Origin: Sphingopyxis sp. JAI128
GTDB taxonomy: Bacteria > Pseudomonadota > Alphaproteobacteria > Sphingomonadales > Sphingomonadaceae
NCBI RefSeq assembly: GCF_014207235.1
Contig: NZ_JACHDA010000001.1
Span: 372,001 to 436,000 of the forward strand
Length of the DNA: 64,000 bases
Direction: 5' to 3'
Position 1 is the stretch's first letter, and each line of letters opens with the position of its first letter. Below the pieces are notes generated by a model. The model saw nothing but the letters and a program-made list of their open reading frames with translations, was not told the DNA's origin and did no database searches. Shown here one piece after another: positions 26,041-33,901 of the stretch. A program made the translations under genes and the position numbers.

Positions 26041-26293
26041 AGGACCCATTAATTCCGTGCCCGAGGTGTGAAGCGATTTTGCTCAGGACGACGAGAAAAG
26101 GGGCAGGAATATGTCGATATTTCGAGACTTTTTGACGAAGCCATGGGCAAATCGGTCAAATCCCGAAGCGACGCCGAAATGGCTTCGATCTCAGGCTCGC
26201 GCGGCCTTGCGGGTAGCGATGCTACCCGCTGCACTCACCCAAGTCCGATATCTTCGCCATTTCGACGCCTCGAACCTGGAATTAATGGGTCCT
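26041..26293. mobile_element. MITE-like element with 16-bp terminal inverted repeats
   Basis: A 253-bp block is bounded by perfect inverted repeats AGGACCCATTAATTCC (26041-26056) and its complement at 26278-26293. The tetranucleotide GACC occurs directly outside both ends (26037-26040 and 26294-26297), as expected for a target-site duplication. It encodes no transposase. An internal 9-bp hairpin (26209-26217 with 26221-26229) is present. It abuts the stop codon of the racemase gene. Confidence 0.7.
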
Positions 26294-26297
26294 GACC

Positions 26298-26996
26298 CTA
26301 AGCTCCCTCGCCTAAAATCCAGTCGACGCCCGCCGCGACGTGGATGCGCGTCGTGTCATAAATCGGCACGACATTGGCGTCGGTGTCGACCAGCATCACC
26401 AGTTCGGTGCAGGCGAGCACGACCGCCTGGATATCCTGCTTTGCAATGTCGGTCAGGAAGGTCTTCATCGTCCGGCGCGAACTTTCGTTCACCTTGCCAA
26501 GCATAAGCTCTTCATAGATGATCCGGTCGATCTCGTCGGCGCGGCTTGCGTCGAAGGGCGCAAGCGTCAGCCCGTGGCGGACGAGGCGCTGGCGGAACCA
26601 GGGCTCGGTCATCACGCCCCGCGTGCCGATCACCGCCGCTGCCTTGATCCCGTCGGCCTTCATCTTCTCGCCGGTCTCGTCGACGATATGGAGCAAGGGA
26701 ATGGAAATGGCCGCGGCGACGTCTCCGGCGACCTTGTGCATCGAATTGGCCGCGATCATCAGCGCGGTCGCTCCGGCATCCTCTAGCCGCTTGGCCGAGG
26801 CGATAAGCACCTCTTTCGCACGCGCCCATTGCTCCGCCGTCGTGATGCGCGACAGCTCGCAATAATTCAGGCTCTCCATCAGGATCGGCGCCGAACAGGC
26901 TGTGCCGAGGCGCTTTTGCACCCCCTTGTTGAGATGGCGGTAATAAAGCTCGGTCGATGCCCAGCTCATTCCCCCGATCAGGCCGATCTTGCGCAT
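26298..26996 (-). CDS. Aspartate/glutamate racemase family protein
   Basis: 232 residues from the ATG at 26996 (KIGLIGGMSWASTELYY start). The fold and MSLNYC-like, HIVDETGEKMKADG and LACTELVML motifs match the YgeA/aspartate racemase family. The second catalytic cysteine (CTEL) is present. The first active-site segment, usually CTNTMHK or CNTMH, reads AANSMHK here, so the usual acidic/nucleophilic residue is missing. It may be a racemase with altered mechanism, or a lyase-like relative. Its stop codon abuts the MITE-like element. Confidence 0.82.
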   Translation of the reverse strand: MRKIGLIGGMSWASTELYYRHLNKGVQKRLGTACSAPILMESLNYCELSRITTAEQWARAKEVLIASAKRLEDAGATALMIAANSMHKVAGDVAAAISIPLLHIVDETGEKMKADGIKAAAVIGTRGVMTEPWFRQRLVRHGLTLAPFDASRADEIDRIIYEELMLGKVNESSRRTMKTFLTDIAKQDIQAVVLACTELVMLVDTDANVVPIYDTTRIHVAAGVDWILGEGA

Positions 26997-27018
26997 ATGT
27001 GACATGTACCCCTTTGTC

Positions 27019-27094
27019 GTCACCCCGGCGAAGGCCGGAGTCTCTCCGTCAATTGCTGACGCGAGGTTGAACTCCCGGCCTTCGCCGGGATGAC
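27019..27094. repeat. Palindromic repeat (CCCGGCGAAGGCCGG family)
   Basis: Inverted arms GTCACCCCGGCGAAGGCCGG and CCGGCCTTCGCCGGGATGAC flank about 28 bp. It lies between the racemase start and the pntB stop. Related copies are at 34877-34941 and 51683-51769. Confidence 0.65.
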
Positions 27095-27117
27095 GATTCG
27101 GGTCAATGCCGTTGCGA

Positions 27118-28626
27118 TTAATGCCCGCTGCCGCTCAGCGCCTTAACGATGTCGTCGGCCATCTTCTTCGCATCGCCGAGCAGCATCATCGTCTGGTCCA
27201 TGTAAAAGACGTCGTTGTCGACGCCGGCATAACCGACCCCGCCCATCGAGCGTTTCACGAACAGCACGGTCTTGGCATTGGCGACATCGAGGATCGGCAT
27301 GCCATAGATCGGCGAGGTCTTGTCGGTCTTTGCCGCCGGGTTCGTCACGTCGTTCGCGCCGATGACGAAGGCGACATCGCATTGCGCGAACTCGCCGTTG
27401 ATGTCCTCGAGTTCGAACACCTCGTCATAGGGCACGTTCGCTTCGGCAAGCAGCACGTTCATATGGCCGGGCATACGTCCCGCGACGGGATGGATCGCAT
27501 ATTTGACGTTCACGCCCTCTTTTTTCAGCTGGTCAGCCATTTCGCGGAGCGCGTGCTGCGCCTGCGCCACCGCCATGCCATAGCCGGGGACGATAATGAC
27601 ATTTTCGGCCTGGCTCATCAGGAAGGCGGCGTCGTCGGCGCTGCCCGGCTTCCACGGGCGCTGTTCCTTCGCCCCGCCGCCGGAACCCGCTTCGGCATCG
27701 GCGCCGAAGCCGCCCGCGATCACGCTGATGAAGCTGCGGTTCATCGCGCGGCACATGATGTACGACAGGATCGCACCCGACGAACCGACGAGCGCGCCGG
27801 TGATGATCATCGCCGTGTTGCCGAGCGTGAAGCCCATCGCCGCCGCGGCCCATCCCGAATAGCTGTTGAGCATCGACACGACGACGGGCATGTCGGCGCC
27901 GCCGATCGGGATGATCAACAGGAAGCCGATCGCGAAGCTCAGTCCCGTGATCGTCCAGAACACCCACGGCGACTGGTCCTGCGTGAAATAAGCGGTCAGC
28001 GCGACGATCGCCGCGAGCGTGCCGAGGTTGATGATGTGCCGTCCGGGCAGCATGATCGGCGAACCCGACATATTGCCGTTGAGCTTCAGGAAGGCGATGA
28101 CCGATCCCGAAAAGGTGATCGCGCCGATTGCAATGCCAAGGCCCATCTCGACGCGGCTGACGACATGGATCTGCCCGGCGGCATCGGCAATGCCGAACGC
28201 TTGCGGATTGAGATAAGCGGCTGCGGCCACCGCGACCGCGGCAAGGCCGACGAGGCTATGGAAGGCCGCGACAAGCTGCGGCATCGCCGTCATCGCGATG
28301 CGGCGCGCCATGGCGATACCGATCACCGCGCCGATGCCGATCGCCGCGAGGATTTCGATGAATGCCGTGCTGTCGAAACGCCATACGTAGGAATCGGGAC
28401 CGAAGCTGTCGGTCGCTCCGGGCAAGTGGGTGACCAGCGTGGTGACGACCGCAATCGTCATGCCCGCCATGCCGAAGCGGTTACCGCTCTGCGCCGTGGC
28501 GGGGCTCGAAAGCCCGCGCAGCGCAAGAATGAACAGGATGCCCGACACCAGATAGGCAATGGCTGCGTAAGGATTTACCGCGCCATGGCCGCCGGTCGCG
28601 GCAGAAAGGATCGACTGAAATTCCAT
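27118..28626 (-). CDS. pntB: NAD(P) transhydrogenase subunit beta
   Basis: Proton-translocating transhydrogenase beta subunit, 502 residues from the ATG at 28626. The N-terminal half holds about nine membrane helices (domain II). The C-terminal NADP-binding domain III has the motif VPGYGMAVAQAQHA, GRMPGHMNVLLAEA, IGANDVTNPAA and VKRSMGGVGYAGVDN. It works with PntA to transfer hydride between NADH and NADP+ using the proton gradient. The small pntAB gene is directly upstream; the NAD-binding pntAA subunit is not adjacent. Confidence 0.95.
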   Translation of the reverse strand: MEFQSILSAATGGHGAVNPYAAIAYLVSGILFILALRGLSSPATAQSGNRFGMAGMTIAVVTTLVTHLPGATDSFGPDSYVWRFDSTAFIEILAAIGIGAVIGIAMARRIAMTAMPQLVAAFHSLVGLAAVAVAAAAYLNPQAFGIADAAGQIHVVSRVEMGLGIAIGAITFSGSVIAFLKLNGNMSGSPIMLPGRHIINLGTLAAIVALTAYFTQDQSPWVFWTITGLSFAIGFLLIIPIGGADMPVVVSMLNSYSGWAAAAMGFTLGNTAMIITGALVGSSGAILSYIMCRAMNRSFISVIAGGFGADAEAGSGGGAKEQRPWKPGSADDAAFLMSQAENVIIVPGYGMAVAQAQHALREMADQLKKEGVNVKYAIHPVAGRMPGHMNVLLAEANVPYDEVFELEDINGEFAQCDVAFVIGANDVTNPAAKTDKTSPIYGMPILDVANAKTVLFVKRSMGGVGYAGVDNDVFYMDQTMMLLGDAKKMADDIVKALSGSGH

Positions 28627-28627
28627 C

Positions 28628-28909
28628 TCAGCGCTCCTTCTTCTTGTACATCGCAAGCATGCGCGACGTCACGGCAAAGCCGCCGAAGATATTGATGCTC
28701 GCCATAACCACCGCGGCGAGGCCCAGCCATTTCGAGGTCGCCGACCCCGCGGCCGCGCTGGCGATCAGCGCGCCGACGATGATCACCGACGAAATGGCGT
28801 TGGTGACGCTCATCAGCGGCGTGTGCAGCGCCGGGGTCACCGACCACACGACAAAATAGCCGACGAAGCACGCCAGGACGAAAATCGAAAAAATCGCGAT
28901 AAAATCCAC
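28628..28909 (-). CDS. pntAB: NAD(P) transhydrogenase alpha subunit, membrane part (split PntA-2)
   Basis: A 93-residue membrane protein with three or four hydrophobic helices (FIAIFSIFVLACFVGYFVVW, SSVIIVGALIASAAA, KWLGLAAVVMASINIFGGF) and a basic tail YKKKER. TPALHTPLMSVTNAISS is the conserved loop. It corresponds to the membrane segment of PntA when that subunit is split in two. It ends 1 nt before the pntB start. A terminator separates it from the fasciclin gene upstream. Confidence 0.92.
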   Translation of the reverse strand: MDFIAIFSIFVLACFVGYFVVWSVTPALHTPLMSVTNAISSVIIVGALIASAAAGSATSKWLGLAAVVMASINIFGGFAVTSRMLAMYKKKER

Positions 28910-28985
28910 GGGTTCGCTCCCCTGCTGATTCCGTTTCGCGCACCTCTTGCCGCGCGCGGTGCAGCCTGTCGACTCCTAAACCGGC

Positions 28986-29030
28986 CCAAAAAGGGCGCGC
29001 GCATTCCCCCACGTGAGAAAAGCGCGCGCC
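28986..29030 (-). terminator. Intrinsic terminator after the fasciclin gene
   Basis: On the minus strand a 9-bp all-GC stem pairs GGCGCGCGC (29030-29022) with GCGCGCGCC (29002-28994). It is followed by C and a run of five T residues, 45 bp after the fasciclin stop. Confidence 0.75.
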
Positions 29031-29075
29031 TTGTGAAATAAAATATCGCTTTACCGGCCTTGCGGGCGATCGATT

Positions 29076-29660
29076 TTACATTTGCGGGATGAGCACCGCG
29101 TCGATCACGTGGATGACGCCGTTCGACTGCCCGATATCCGCGGCGGTGACCGTCGCCTTGTTGCCGCTCGCGCTGGTCAGCAGGATCCTGTCGCCGCTTT
29201 TCGTGGCGGTCAGATCCTGCCCGTCGACGGTCTTGAGCACGGCCTTGCCCCCGCCCTCGGCGACCTTGGCGGCAAGGTCGGCAGCGGTCAGCGCACCGGA
29301 CACGACATGATATTTCAGCACCCCCGCGAGCACATCCTTTTGCGCGGGGCGCATCCAGCCGTCGCGGGTCACCGGTGCGACCTGAACGAAAGCCGCGTCG
29401 GACGGCGCGAACATGGTGAAGGGTCCAGCTCCCGAAAGCATTTCCGCAAGACCGGCCGCATTGATGGCGCTGGCAAGGCTCGTGAGGGTCGGCGCGCCTT
29501 TTATGCCGGCCGCAATATTCGTCGTCGCATCCGCCCCCATGGCCTTGCCCGTTGCGGAAGCAGCCTGGCGGTCGGCGGCGGGCGCATCGCCGGGCTTTCC
29601 GTTACACGCCGAAAGTGTCAGCGTGGCCGCTGCGATCGTCAGAATAAGCGGGCTTTTCAT
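29076..29660 (-). CDS. Fasciclin (FAS1)-domain lipoprotein
   Basis: A 194-residue envelope protein: signal with lipobox LSAC (residues 16-19), a low-complexity linker, then one FAS1 domain. The domain has TSLASAINAAGLAEML, FTMFAPSDAAFVQ (H1-like motif), LKYHVVSGAL and the C-terminal GVIHVIDAVLIP. FAS1 domains mediate adhesion or ligand binding at the cell surface. It is divergent from an AraC-type regulator. Confidence 0.92.
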   Translation of the reverse strand: MKSPLILTIAAATLTLSACNGKPGDAPAADRQAASATGKAMGADATTNIAAGIKGAPTLTSLASAINAAGLAEMLSGAGPFTMFAPSDAAFVQVAPVTRDGWMRPAQKDVLAGVLKYHVVSGALTAADLAAKVAEGGGKAVLKTVDGQDLTATKSGDRILLTSASGNKATVTAADIGQSNGVIHVIDAVLIPQM

Positions 29661-29716
29661 GTTCCGTCCTTCAAAAATGGCGACCGCAGCGGAGCGAATC
29701 GACAGCCGAAGACGGG

Positions 29717-29735
29717 CATCAACACGCTGTTGATG
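29717..29735. promoter_or_regulatory. Palindrome between the divergent fasciclin and AraC genes
   Basis: CATCAAC and GTTGATG, 7-bp perfect inverted arms around ACGCT, sit centrally in the 127-bp gap between the two divergent genes. It is a candidate operator for the adjacent AraC-type regulator or another dimeric regulator. Confidence 0.45.
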
Positions 29736-29787
29736 ACATGAATGTTACGATGGTGCGATACGCGAGCGCCAAGGCTATAGGCGTTCC

Positions 29788-30543
29788 ATGAACAGCAAGC
29801 GCACCGTCGTCATATCGTCCGAATTTGCCAGTTTCGTCGGGCGCGGCCCATGCGACCCGGGCGCGCTCCCCGACGATGCGCTGATCCTCGGCTTTGGCGA
29901 CATCGGCGAGCCAGCCGTCATGATGCTTGGCAAAGCCGATCTGACCGACCAGGCGATCGACCACCTCGTCGTGCTCGCCATTGGCCGCGCGGAGTGCCTG
30001 CGGCTGTTCGCTATTCTACCCAAGGCCGAGGGCCGCTGGTTTTTGCCCGCCGACCTGCGCGGGCTCGGGCGCGCGCTGGTCGCGGTCGAGGGTGACAGCG
30101 CCGCATCGACGATGCTCCGCACGGCGCGCAGCATGGAATTGCTCTGCCAGCTCTTCGCGGCGCTCCAAGCCGGGCGCATGGTCGAAGTCGGCGGTGCCAC
30201 GACGCTGAACGAACAGGATATCACGCGGGTCGCCGCCGCGCACCAGATCGTGAACGAATGCTGGCACGAGAAACTGACGGTCGGCATCGTCGCACGGCGG
30301 TGCGGCCTCAGCAAGGCGAAGCTCACGCACGGGTTTCGGCAGCTTTATCAATGCACCGTTCCCGAGGCGATCAGCGCGCGCCGGCTGGAACAGGCGAAAC
30401 AATTGCTCGCGCAGAGCGATCTGCCGATTTCGAGCATCGGATATCGGTGCGGTTATCTGAGCAACGCCAGCTTCACGCGCGCGTTCGCGCGTCGCTTCGG
30501 CATGGCGCCAACCGAAATGCGGCGGCTGGAGATGACCCCGTAG
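29788..30543 (+). CDS. AraC family transcriptional regulator
   Basis: 251 residues. The C-terminal ~100 form a double helix-turn-helix: LTVGIVARRCGLSKAKLTHGFRQLY, then LPISSIGYRCGYLSNASFTRAFARRFGMAPTEMRR, a textbook AraC signature. The N-terminal part (FASFVGRGPCDPGALPDDALILGFG) matches no known ligand domain that I recognise. It is divergent from the fasciclin gene and is followed directly by gene debris, so its original target may have been lost. Confidence 0.9.
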   Translation: MNSKRTVVISSEFASFVGRGPCDPGALPDDALILGFGDIGEPAVMMLGKADLTDQAIDHLVVLAIGRAECLRLFAILPKAEGRWFLPADLRGLGRALVAVEGDSAASTMLRTARSMELLCQLFAALQAGRMVEVGGATTLNEQDITRVAAAHQIVNECWHEKLTVGIVARRCGLSKAKLTHGFRQLYQCTVPEAISARRLEQAKQLLAQSDLPISSIGYRCGYLSNASFTRAFARRFGMAPTEMRRLEMTP

Positions 30544-30574
30544 ATGCCGCGGTCCGCCGATCGCGGCGAACGCG

Positions 30575-30747
30575 CCCGACGATCAGGCCGGCAGCGCGGC
30601 CGTCGAAATAGGGCTGCGCCTCCGAAACCAGGTCCCGCACATAATCGAGCGCATTCTTCGCCACCCCCGAAACCGTGCCGTGGTAGGCCGGCGATGCGAC
30701 GATGATGCCGTCGGCGGCGCGGAGCGCGGCCATCAGGGCCTGCGCTC
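30575..30747 (-). pseudogene. Fragment of an NADPH-dependent FMN reductase
   Basis: An internal piece of about 57 codons reads ALMAALRAADGIIVASPAYHG, then TVSGVAKNALDYVRDLVSEA and QPYFDGRAAGLIV. This is the flavin-binding core of the SsuE/FMN-reductase family. Both ends are lost: no start precedes it, and the reading after GLIV turns into unrelated residues running into the end of the AraC gene. Confidence 0.7.
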
Positions 30748-30801
30748 AACGTCTTTTTCAACATGCAGGCGTCGATCTGAACAGCTCGCTCGGCTATCAG
30801 A

Positions 30802-30890
30802 GAGCGCTACCCCGATCTGCCCGCGCGGATCGCGGAATTGTGCGAGCGCGGCATCCGCGTCCTCGGCTATGTGAATCCCTATCTGGCAGG
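30802..30890 (+). pseudogene. Fragment of a GH31 alpha-glucosidase/sulfoquinovosidase (YihQ-like)
   Basis: Thirty residues, ERYPDLPARIAELCERGIRV followed by LGYVNPYLAG, match the GH31 barrel segment typical of YihQ-type enzymes, where GYxNPY is characteristic. Neither the nucleophile region nor any flanking domain remains. In the same frame it runs on into a piece of an MFS transporter. Confidence 0.6.
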
Positions 30891-30944
30891 ACTTCACGGT
30901 GATGCGCCTCGACACGGACGAACCCGGGCTCGGGCTCGGCCGCT

Positions 30945-31104
30945 CGGCGTTGGCGCGGTCAGCGATTTCCTCTCCGAGCCAATGGGGCTAAGGTCGGCTG
31001 AGGGCGTGCGCTCATCGCTGCTGATCTTCATCCTGGTCGGCGCGCTCACCTCGGCGCTGTTCTGGATAGCGCGCAAAACGATCCGCGAGGAGATGGTCAG
31101 TTGA
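30945..31104 (+). pseudogene. C-terminal fragment of an MFS transporter
   Basis: The frame gives GVGAVSDFLSEPMGLRSAEG, then VRSSLLIFILVGALTSALFW and IARKTIREEMVS before a stop. This is the last loop, last membrane helix and tail of a spinster-like MFS carrier. Everything before is missing. The stop overlaps the TTG start of the following dehydrogenase, which suggests the transporter gene was once the upstream partner of an operon. Confidence 0.6.
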
Positions 31105-32273
31105 GTATTGCCAGTATCGCCCTGCCCCGCATCCTGCGTATCGGCGGCGGGGCGTCGAAGCAATTGCCCGAGGTGCTGGCGTCGCTGGGATTGTCGCGGC
31201 CATTGGTCGTGACCGATAATTATCTGTTGAGCAGCGGGCGCGTGGCCGAAATGGTGGACGGGCTGGGGGCCGCCGGCATCGCGGCGCGCGTGTTCGCCGA
31301 GACGGTGCCTGACCCGACTGTCGCTTCGATCGACGCAGGGCTCGCATTTCTGCTCGAGGGTGAGCATGACTGCGTCGTCGGTTTCGGCGGCGGCAGTCCG
31401 CTCGACAGCGCGAAGGCGATTGCTCTGCTCGGTCAGCACGGCGGGGTGATGGCCGATTACAAGGCGCCGCATGTACAGGACGCGCCCGGCCTGCCGGTGA
31501 TCGCGATCCCGACGACCGCGGGAACGGGGTCGGAGGCGACGCGCTTCACGATCATCACCGACGAGGCGACCGACGAGAAGATGCTGTGCCCAGGGCTGGC
31601 TTACCTGCCCGTCGCGGCGCTCGTCGATTATGAGCTGACCTTCACCAAGCCCAAAAGGCTGACCGCCGACACCGGCATCGACTCGCTCGTCCACGCGATC
31701 GAGGCCTATGTATCGACGCGCGCCAACCCGTTCAGCGACGGCGTGGCGCTGCTCGCGATGCGCGCGATCGCCCCGAACCTGCGCCGCGTGTGCAGCGACC
31801 CGACGGACGCCGCAGCGCGCGAGGCGATGATGCTGGGCGCGACGCAGGCAGGGATCGCCTTCTCGAACAGCTCGGTCGCGCTGGTGCACGGAATGAGCCG
31901 GCCGATCGGCGCGCATTTCCATGTGCCGCACGGGCTGTCGAACGCGATGCTACTGCCGGCGGTGACCGCGTGGTCGGCGCCCGCCGCGCTGCACCGCTAT
32001 GGCGATTGCGCGCGGGCAATGGGGGTGGCGGACGAAGCCGAGGGCGACCAGTCGGCTGTGGCGCGATTGCTGGACGAGTTGGCAGCGCTTAACCGCGAGC
32101 TGGAAGTGCCGGGGCCGGCAGCGTGGGGCATCGACGCGGCGCGCTGGGAGGCGCTGGTTCCGACGATGTGCGCGCAGGCGGCGGCGTCGGGCTCGCCCGC
32201 AAATAACCCGCGCGTGCCGGATGCCGAGGAAATGGCGATGCTGTACGCGCAGGTTTGGGCGGGACAGGTCTAG
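31101..32273 (+). CDS. Iron-containing alcohol dehydrogenase (group III)
   Basis: 390 residues. NAD(P)-binding motifs VVGFGGGSPLDSAKAIA and IPTTAGTGSE are clear. The iron ligands are in the D-x3-H region of DTGIDSLVHAIEAYVS and in HGMSRPIGAHFHVPHG. It starts on TTG at 31101, overlapping the stop of the MFS remnant (TTGA). No better start is near; an intact reading frame suggests it is still functional. The substrate alcohol or aldehyde is unknown. Confidence 0.9.
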   Translation: MSIASIALPRILRIGGGASKQLPEVLASLGLSRPLVVTDNYLLSSGRVAEMVDGLGAAGIAARVFAETVPDPTVASIDAGLAFLLEGEHDCVVGFGGGSPLDSAKAIALLGQHGGVMADYKAPHVQDAPGLPVIAIPTTAGTGSEATRFTIITDEATDEKMLCPGLAYLPVAALVDYELTFTKPKRLTADTGIDSLVHAIEAYVSTRANPFSDGVALLAMRAIAPNLRRVCSDPTDAAAREAMMLGATQAGIAFSNSSVALVHGMSRPIGAHFHVPHGLSNAMLLPAVTAWSAPAALHRYGDCARAMGVADEAEGDQSAVARLLDELAALNRELEVPGPAAWGIDAARWEALVPTMCAQAAASGSPANNPRVPDAEEMAMLYAQVWAGQV

Positions 32274-32276
32274 ATC

Positions 32277-32699
32277 GTGGAGATCAGGCGCTATCGACCA
32301 ACCGATTTCGACGGGGTGCAGTCGCTTTGGGAAGAGGCGTTCCCGAACGATCCGCCGTGGAACCGTGCCGAGATTGCGGTCCCGGCGAAGCTCGCCTTCC
32401 AGCCAGACCTGCTGTTCGTCGCGATCGACGGCGGCGGGGTGATCGGGTCGGTCATGGCGGGATATGACGGGCATCGCGGTTGGCTTTATGCCGTAGCGGT
32501 GCAGGAGGATTGCCAGCGGGGCGGCGTCGGCGCCGCGCTTGTCCGTAAAGCCGAAAGCGCGCTGGCGGCGCTGGGGTGCGAAAAGGTGAACCTGCAGGTG
32601 CGCGCGTCGAATGAAGCGGTCGCGCGCTTCTATACAAAGCTGGGTTATGCCGTCGAGGATCGCATCAGTCTGGGCCGGCGTCTTTCGGCGGAGCCTTGA
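32277..32699 (+). CDS. GNAT family N-acetyltransferase
   Basis: 140 residues on a GTG start, 3 nt after the dehydrogenase stop. It has the GNAT fold with IRRYRPTDFDGVQSLWEEAF, the acetyl-CoA pyrophosphate loop VQEDCQRGGVGAALVRKAE (Q/RxxGxG/A type) and ASNEAVARFYTKLGY. It is close to the YpeA/RimI-like small acetyltransferases. Its end overlaps the convergent GFA gene by 35 nt. Confidence 0.88.
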   Translation: MEIRRYRPTDFDGVQSLWEEAFPNDPPWNRAEIAVPAKLAFQPDLLFVAIDGGGVIGSVMAGYDGHRGWLYAVAVQEDCQRGGVGAALVRKAESALAALGCEKVNLQVRASNEAVARFYTKLGYAVEDRISLGRRLSAEP

Positions 32700-33096
32700 C
32701 GGGATTTCGCGCATGTTCGACCAGCGGCAGGTCGAGCCAGGCGTGACGCTGCTCGGCCCATACCGCCTGTTCGGGCATGGGAAAGCCCGGATCCTCGAAT
32801 GTCCCCGCCGCGACCCCGGCCAGGTGCGGCATGCGTGCCGGTTCCCACCACAGCGACGAGCCGCATTCGGGGCAGAAGTGGAACGCAACGTCGAAACCGC
32901 TCGCCGAAGGGCGCGCGAAGACTTTCGCCGTCCCCTCGATCAATGTCACGCATTCGCGCGGAAAGAAGGCCGCGACGCTGAACAGCGAGCCCGTCCGCCG
33001 CTGGCAGTCGAAGCAATGGCAGAGCGAGACCTTGGAAGGTTCACCGGTGCAGCGGAGCACGAGCTGACCGCAATGGCATGTGGCGCATCGTTCCAT
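32665..33096 (-). CDS. GFA-family zinc protein
   Basis: 143 residues from the ATG at 33096. The CHCGQL motif near the N-terminus, LCHCFDCQRRTGS and FCPECGSSLWW provide the zinc-binding cysteines of the GFA/CENP-V fold. Another in-frame ATG at 33114 and the long frame to 33159 are alternatives without better ribosome sites. Second GFA member in the window, not closely similar to the one at 12103-12519. Confidence 0.85.
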   Translation of the reverse strand: MERCATCHCGQLVLRCTGEPSKVSLCHCFDCQRRTGSLFSVAAFFPRECVTLIEGTAKVFARPSASGFDVAFHFCPECGSSLWWEPARMPHLAGVAAGTFEDPGFPMPEQAVWAEQRHAWLDLPLVEHARNPVKAPPKDAGPD

Positions 33097-33262
33097 GGGA
33101 GAACGGGATAGCATCGTCCAGCCCGGGAGCAAGGGCTCCAGAATAGGGCTGGAATTCAATTTCGTTCATCATTTGGCAAGCCGCGCCCTGCTTAAGCGCG
33201 CTCGCCCCGCTTCCCTCTCTCCTACGTCTCAACGAGGAGGCGGGGCATCCCCCTTGCTACCA

Positions 33263-33292
33263 TCGTCATCCCGGACTTGATCCGGGGTCCAT
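33263..33292. repeat. Half copy of a palindromic repeat
   Basis: CATCCCGGACTTGATCCGGGGTC forms one hairpin with CCCGGA/TCCGGG arms. It looks like one arm of the dispersed repeat seen in full at 27019-27094, and lies just before the IS30 remnant. Confidence 0.45.
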
Positions 33293-33364
33293 GACTTCGG
33301 CGCTGCTGCCCCCCCCCACCCTTGAGTTCCCAAACAAAGTGCAACACCCCGGGCAGGTGCCGCG

Positions 33365-33599
33365 ATGTCCCACTACCGCGAGGTATCGATCGAGGAGCGA
33401 TGTTCGATTGCGGCAAATCGCTTCAGCTCTGGATCGCCAGCCGTTGACCATCGCGCGCGAGTTGAAGCGCAACTCGGGCGCCAAGGTCGGCTATCAGCCG
33501 CTTATGCGCAGGCAAAGACCGAGGCTCGGCGCCGGACCGGAGCGCGATCGTGATGATGTCTTGCGCGAAGCAGTACTCGATCGGCTCGCGCAGGGCTGG
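33365..33599 (+). pseudogene. IS30-family transposase remnant (5' part, frameshifted)
   Basis: The start MSHYREVSIEERCSI is the N-terminus of IS30 transposases. It then shifts frame to LRQIASALDRQPLTIARELK, the helix-turn-helix region, and on through GYQP...VLREAVLDRLAQGW. It ends abruptly at about 33599, where homology to a monooxygenase on the other strand begins. The catalytic DDE domain and right end are absent. Confidence 0.75.
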
Positions 33600-33901
33600 A
33601 TCTGGTCGATCGTCGCGATCTGGCGCGCGCGTTGCGGCGGCCAGCTTTCGCCGATGCGCCCCGCCATCAGCCAACGGATCCGCTTCACCATTGTCGCGAT
33701 CGCCGCGGCAAAGGCGGTGGTGTCGATGCCGAGTGTATAGCCCGAGGGGAGCAGGATATCGTCGAACCCTTGAGCGTCGGCCTGCAGCACGATGTCGCGG
33801 CAATGTTCCAAGCTCGATTTGGGCATCGGGTCGGGAACGCCGAGAAAGTCGTCGTCGCACAGCGCCGAAAACCGGCTGACCTCGCAACCGCGGTCGGTCA
33901 T
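33599..33901 (-). pseudogene. 5' fragment of an SsuD-like alkanesulfonate/sulfoquinovose monooxygenase
   Basis: About 100 codons from ATG 33901 show the N-terminus of a two-component LLM flavin monooxygenase: VSRFSALCDDDFLGVPDP, SSLEHCRDIVLQADAQGFDD, ILLPSGYTLGIDTTAFAAAI, ending RQIATIDQI at the IS30 junction. Three quarters of the gene is gone. The ATG overlaps the stop of the aldo-keto reductase by 4 nt (ATGA), so the two were once co-translated. Confidence 0.75.

Noticed and set aside
26049-26234. Short open frames inside the MITE-like element
   Set aside because: They are interrupted by the internal hairpin and have no ribosome site; the element is better explained by its terminal repeats.
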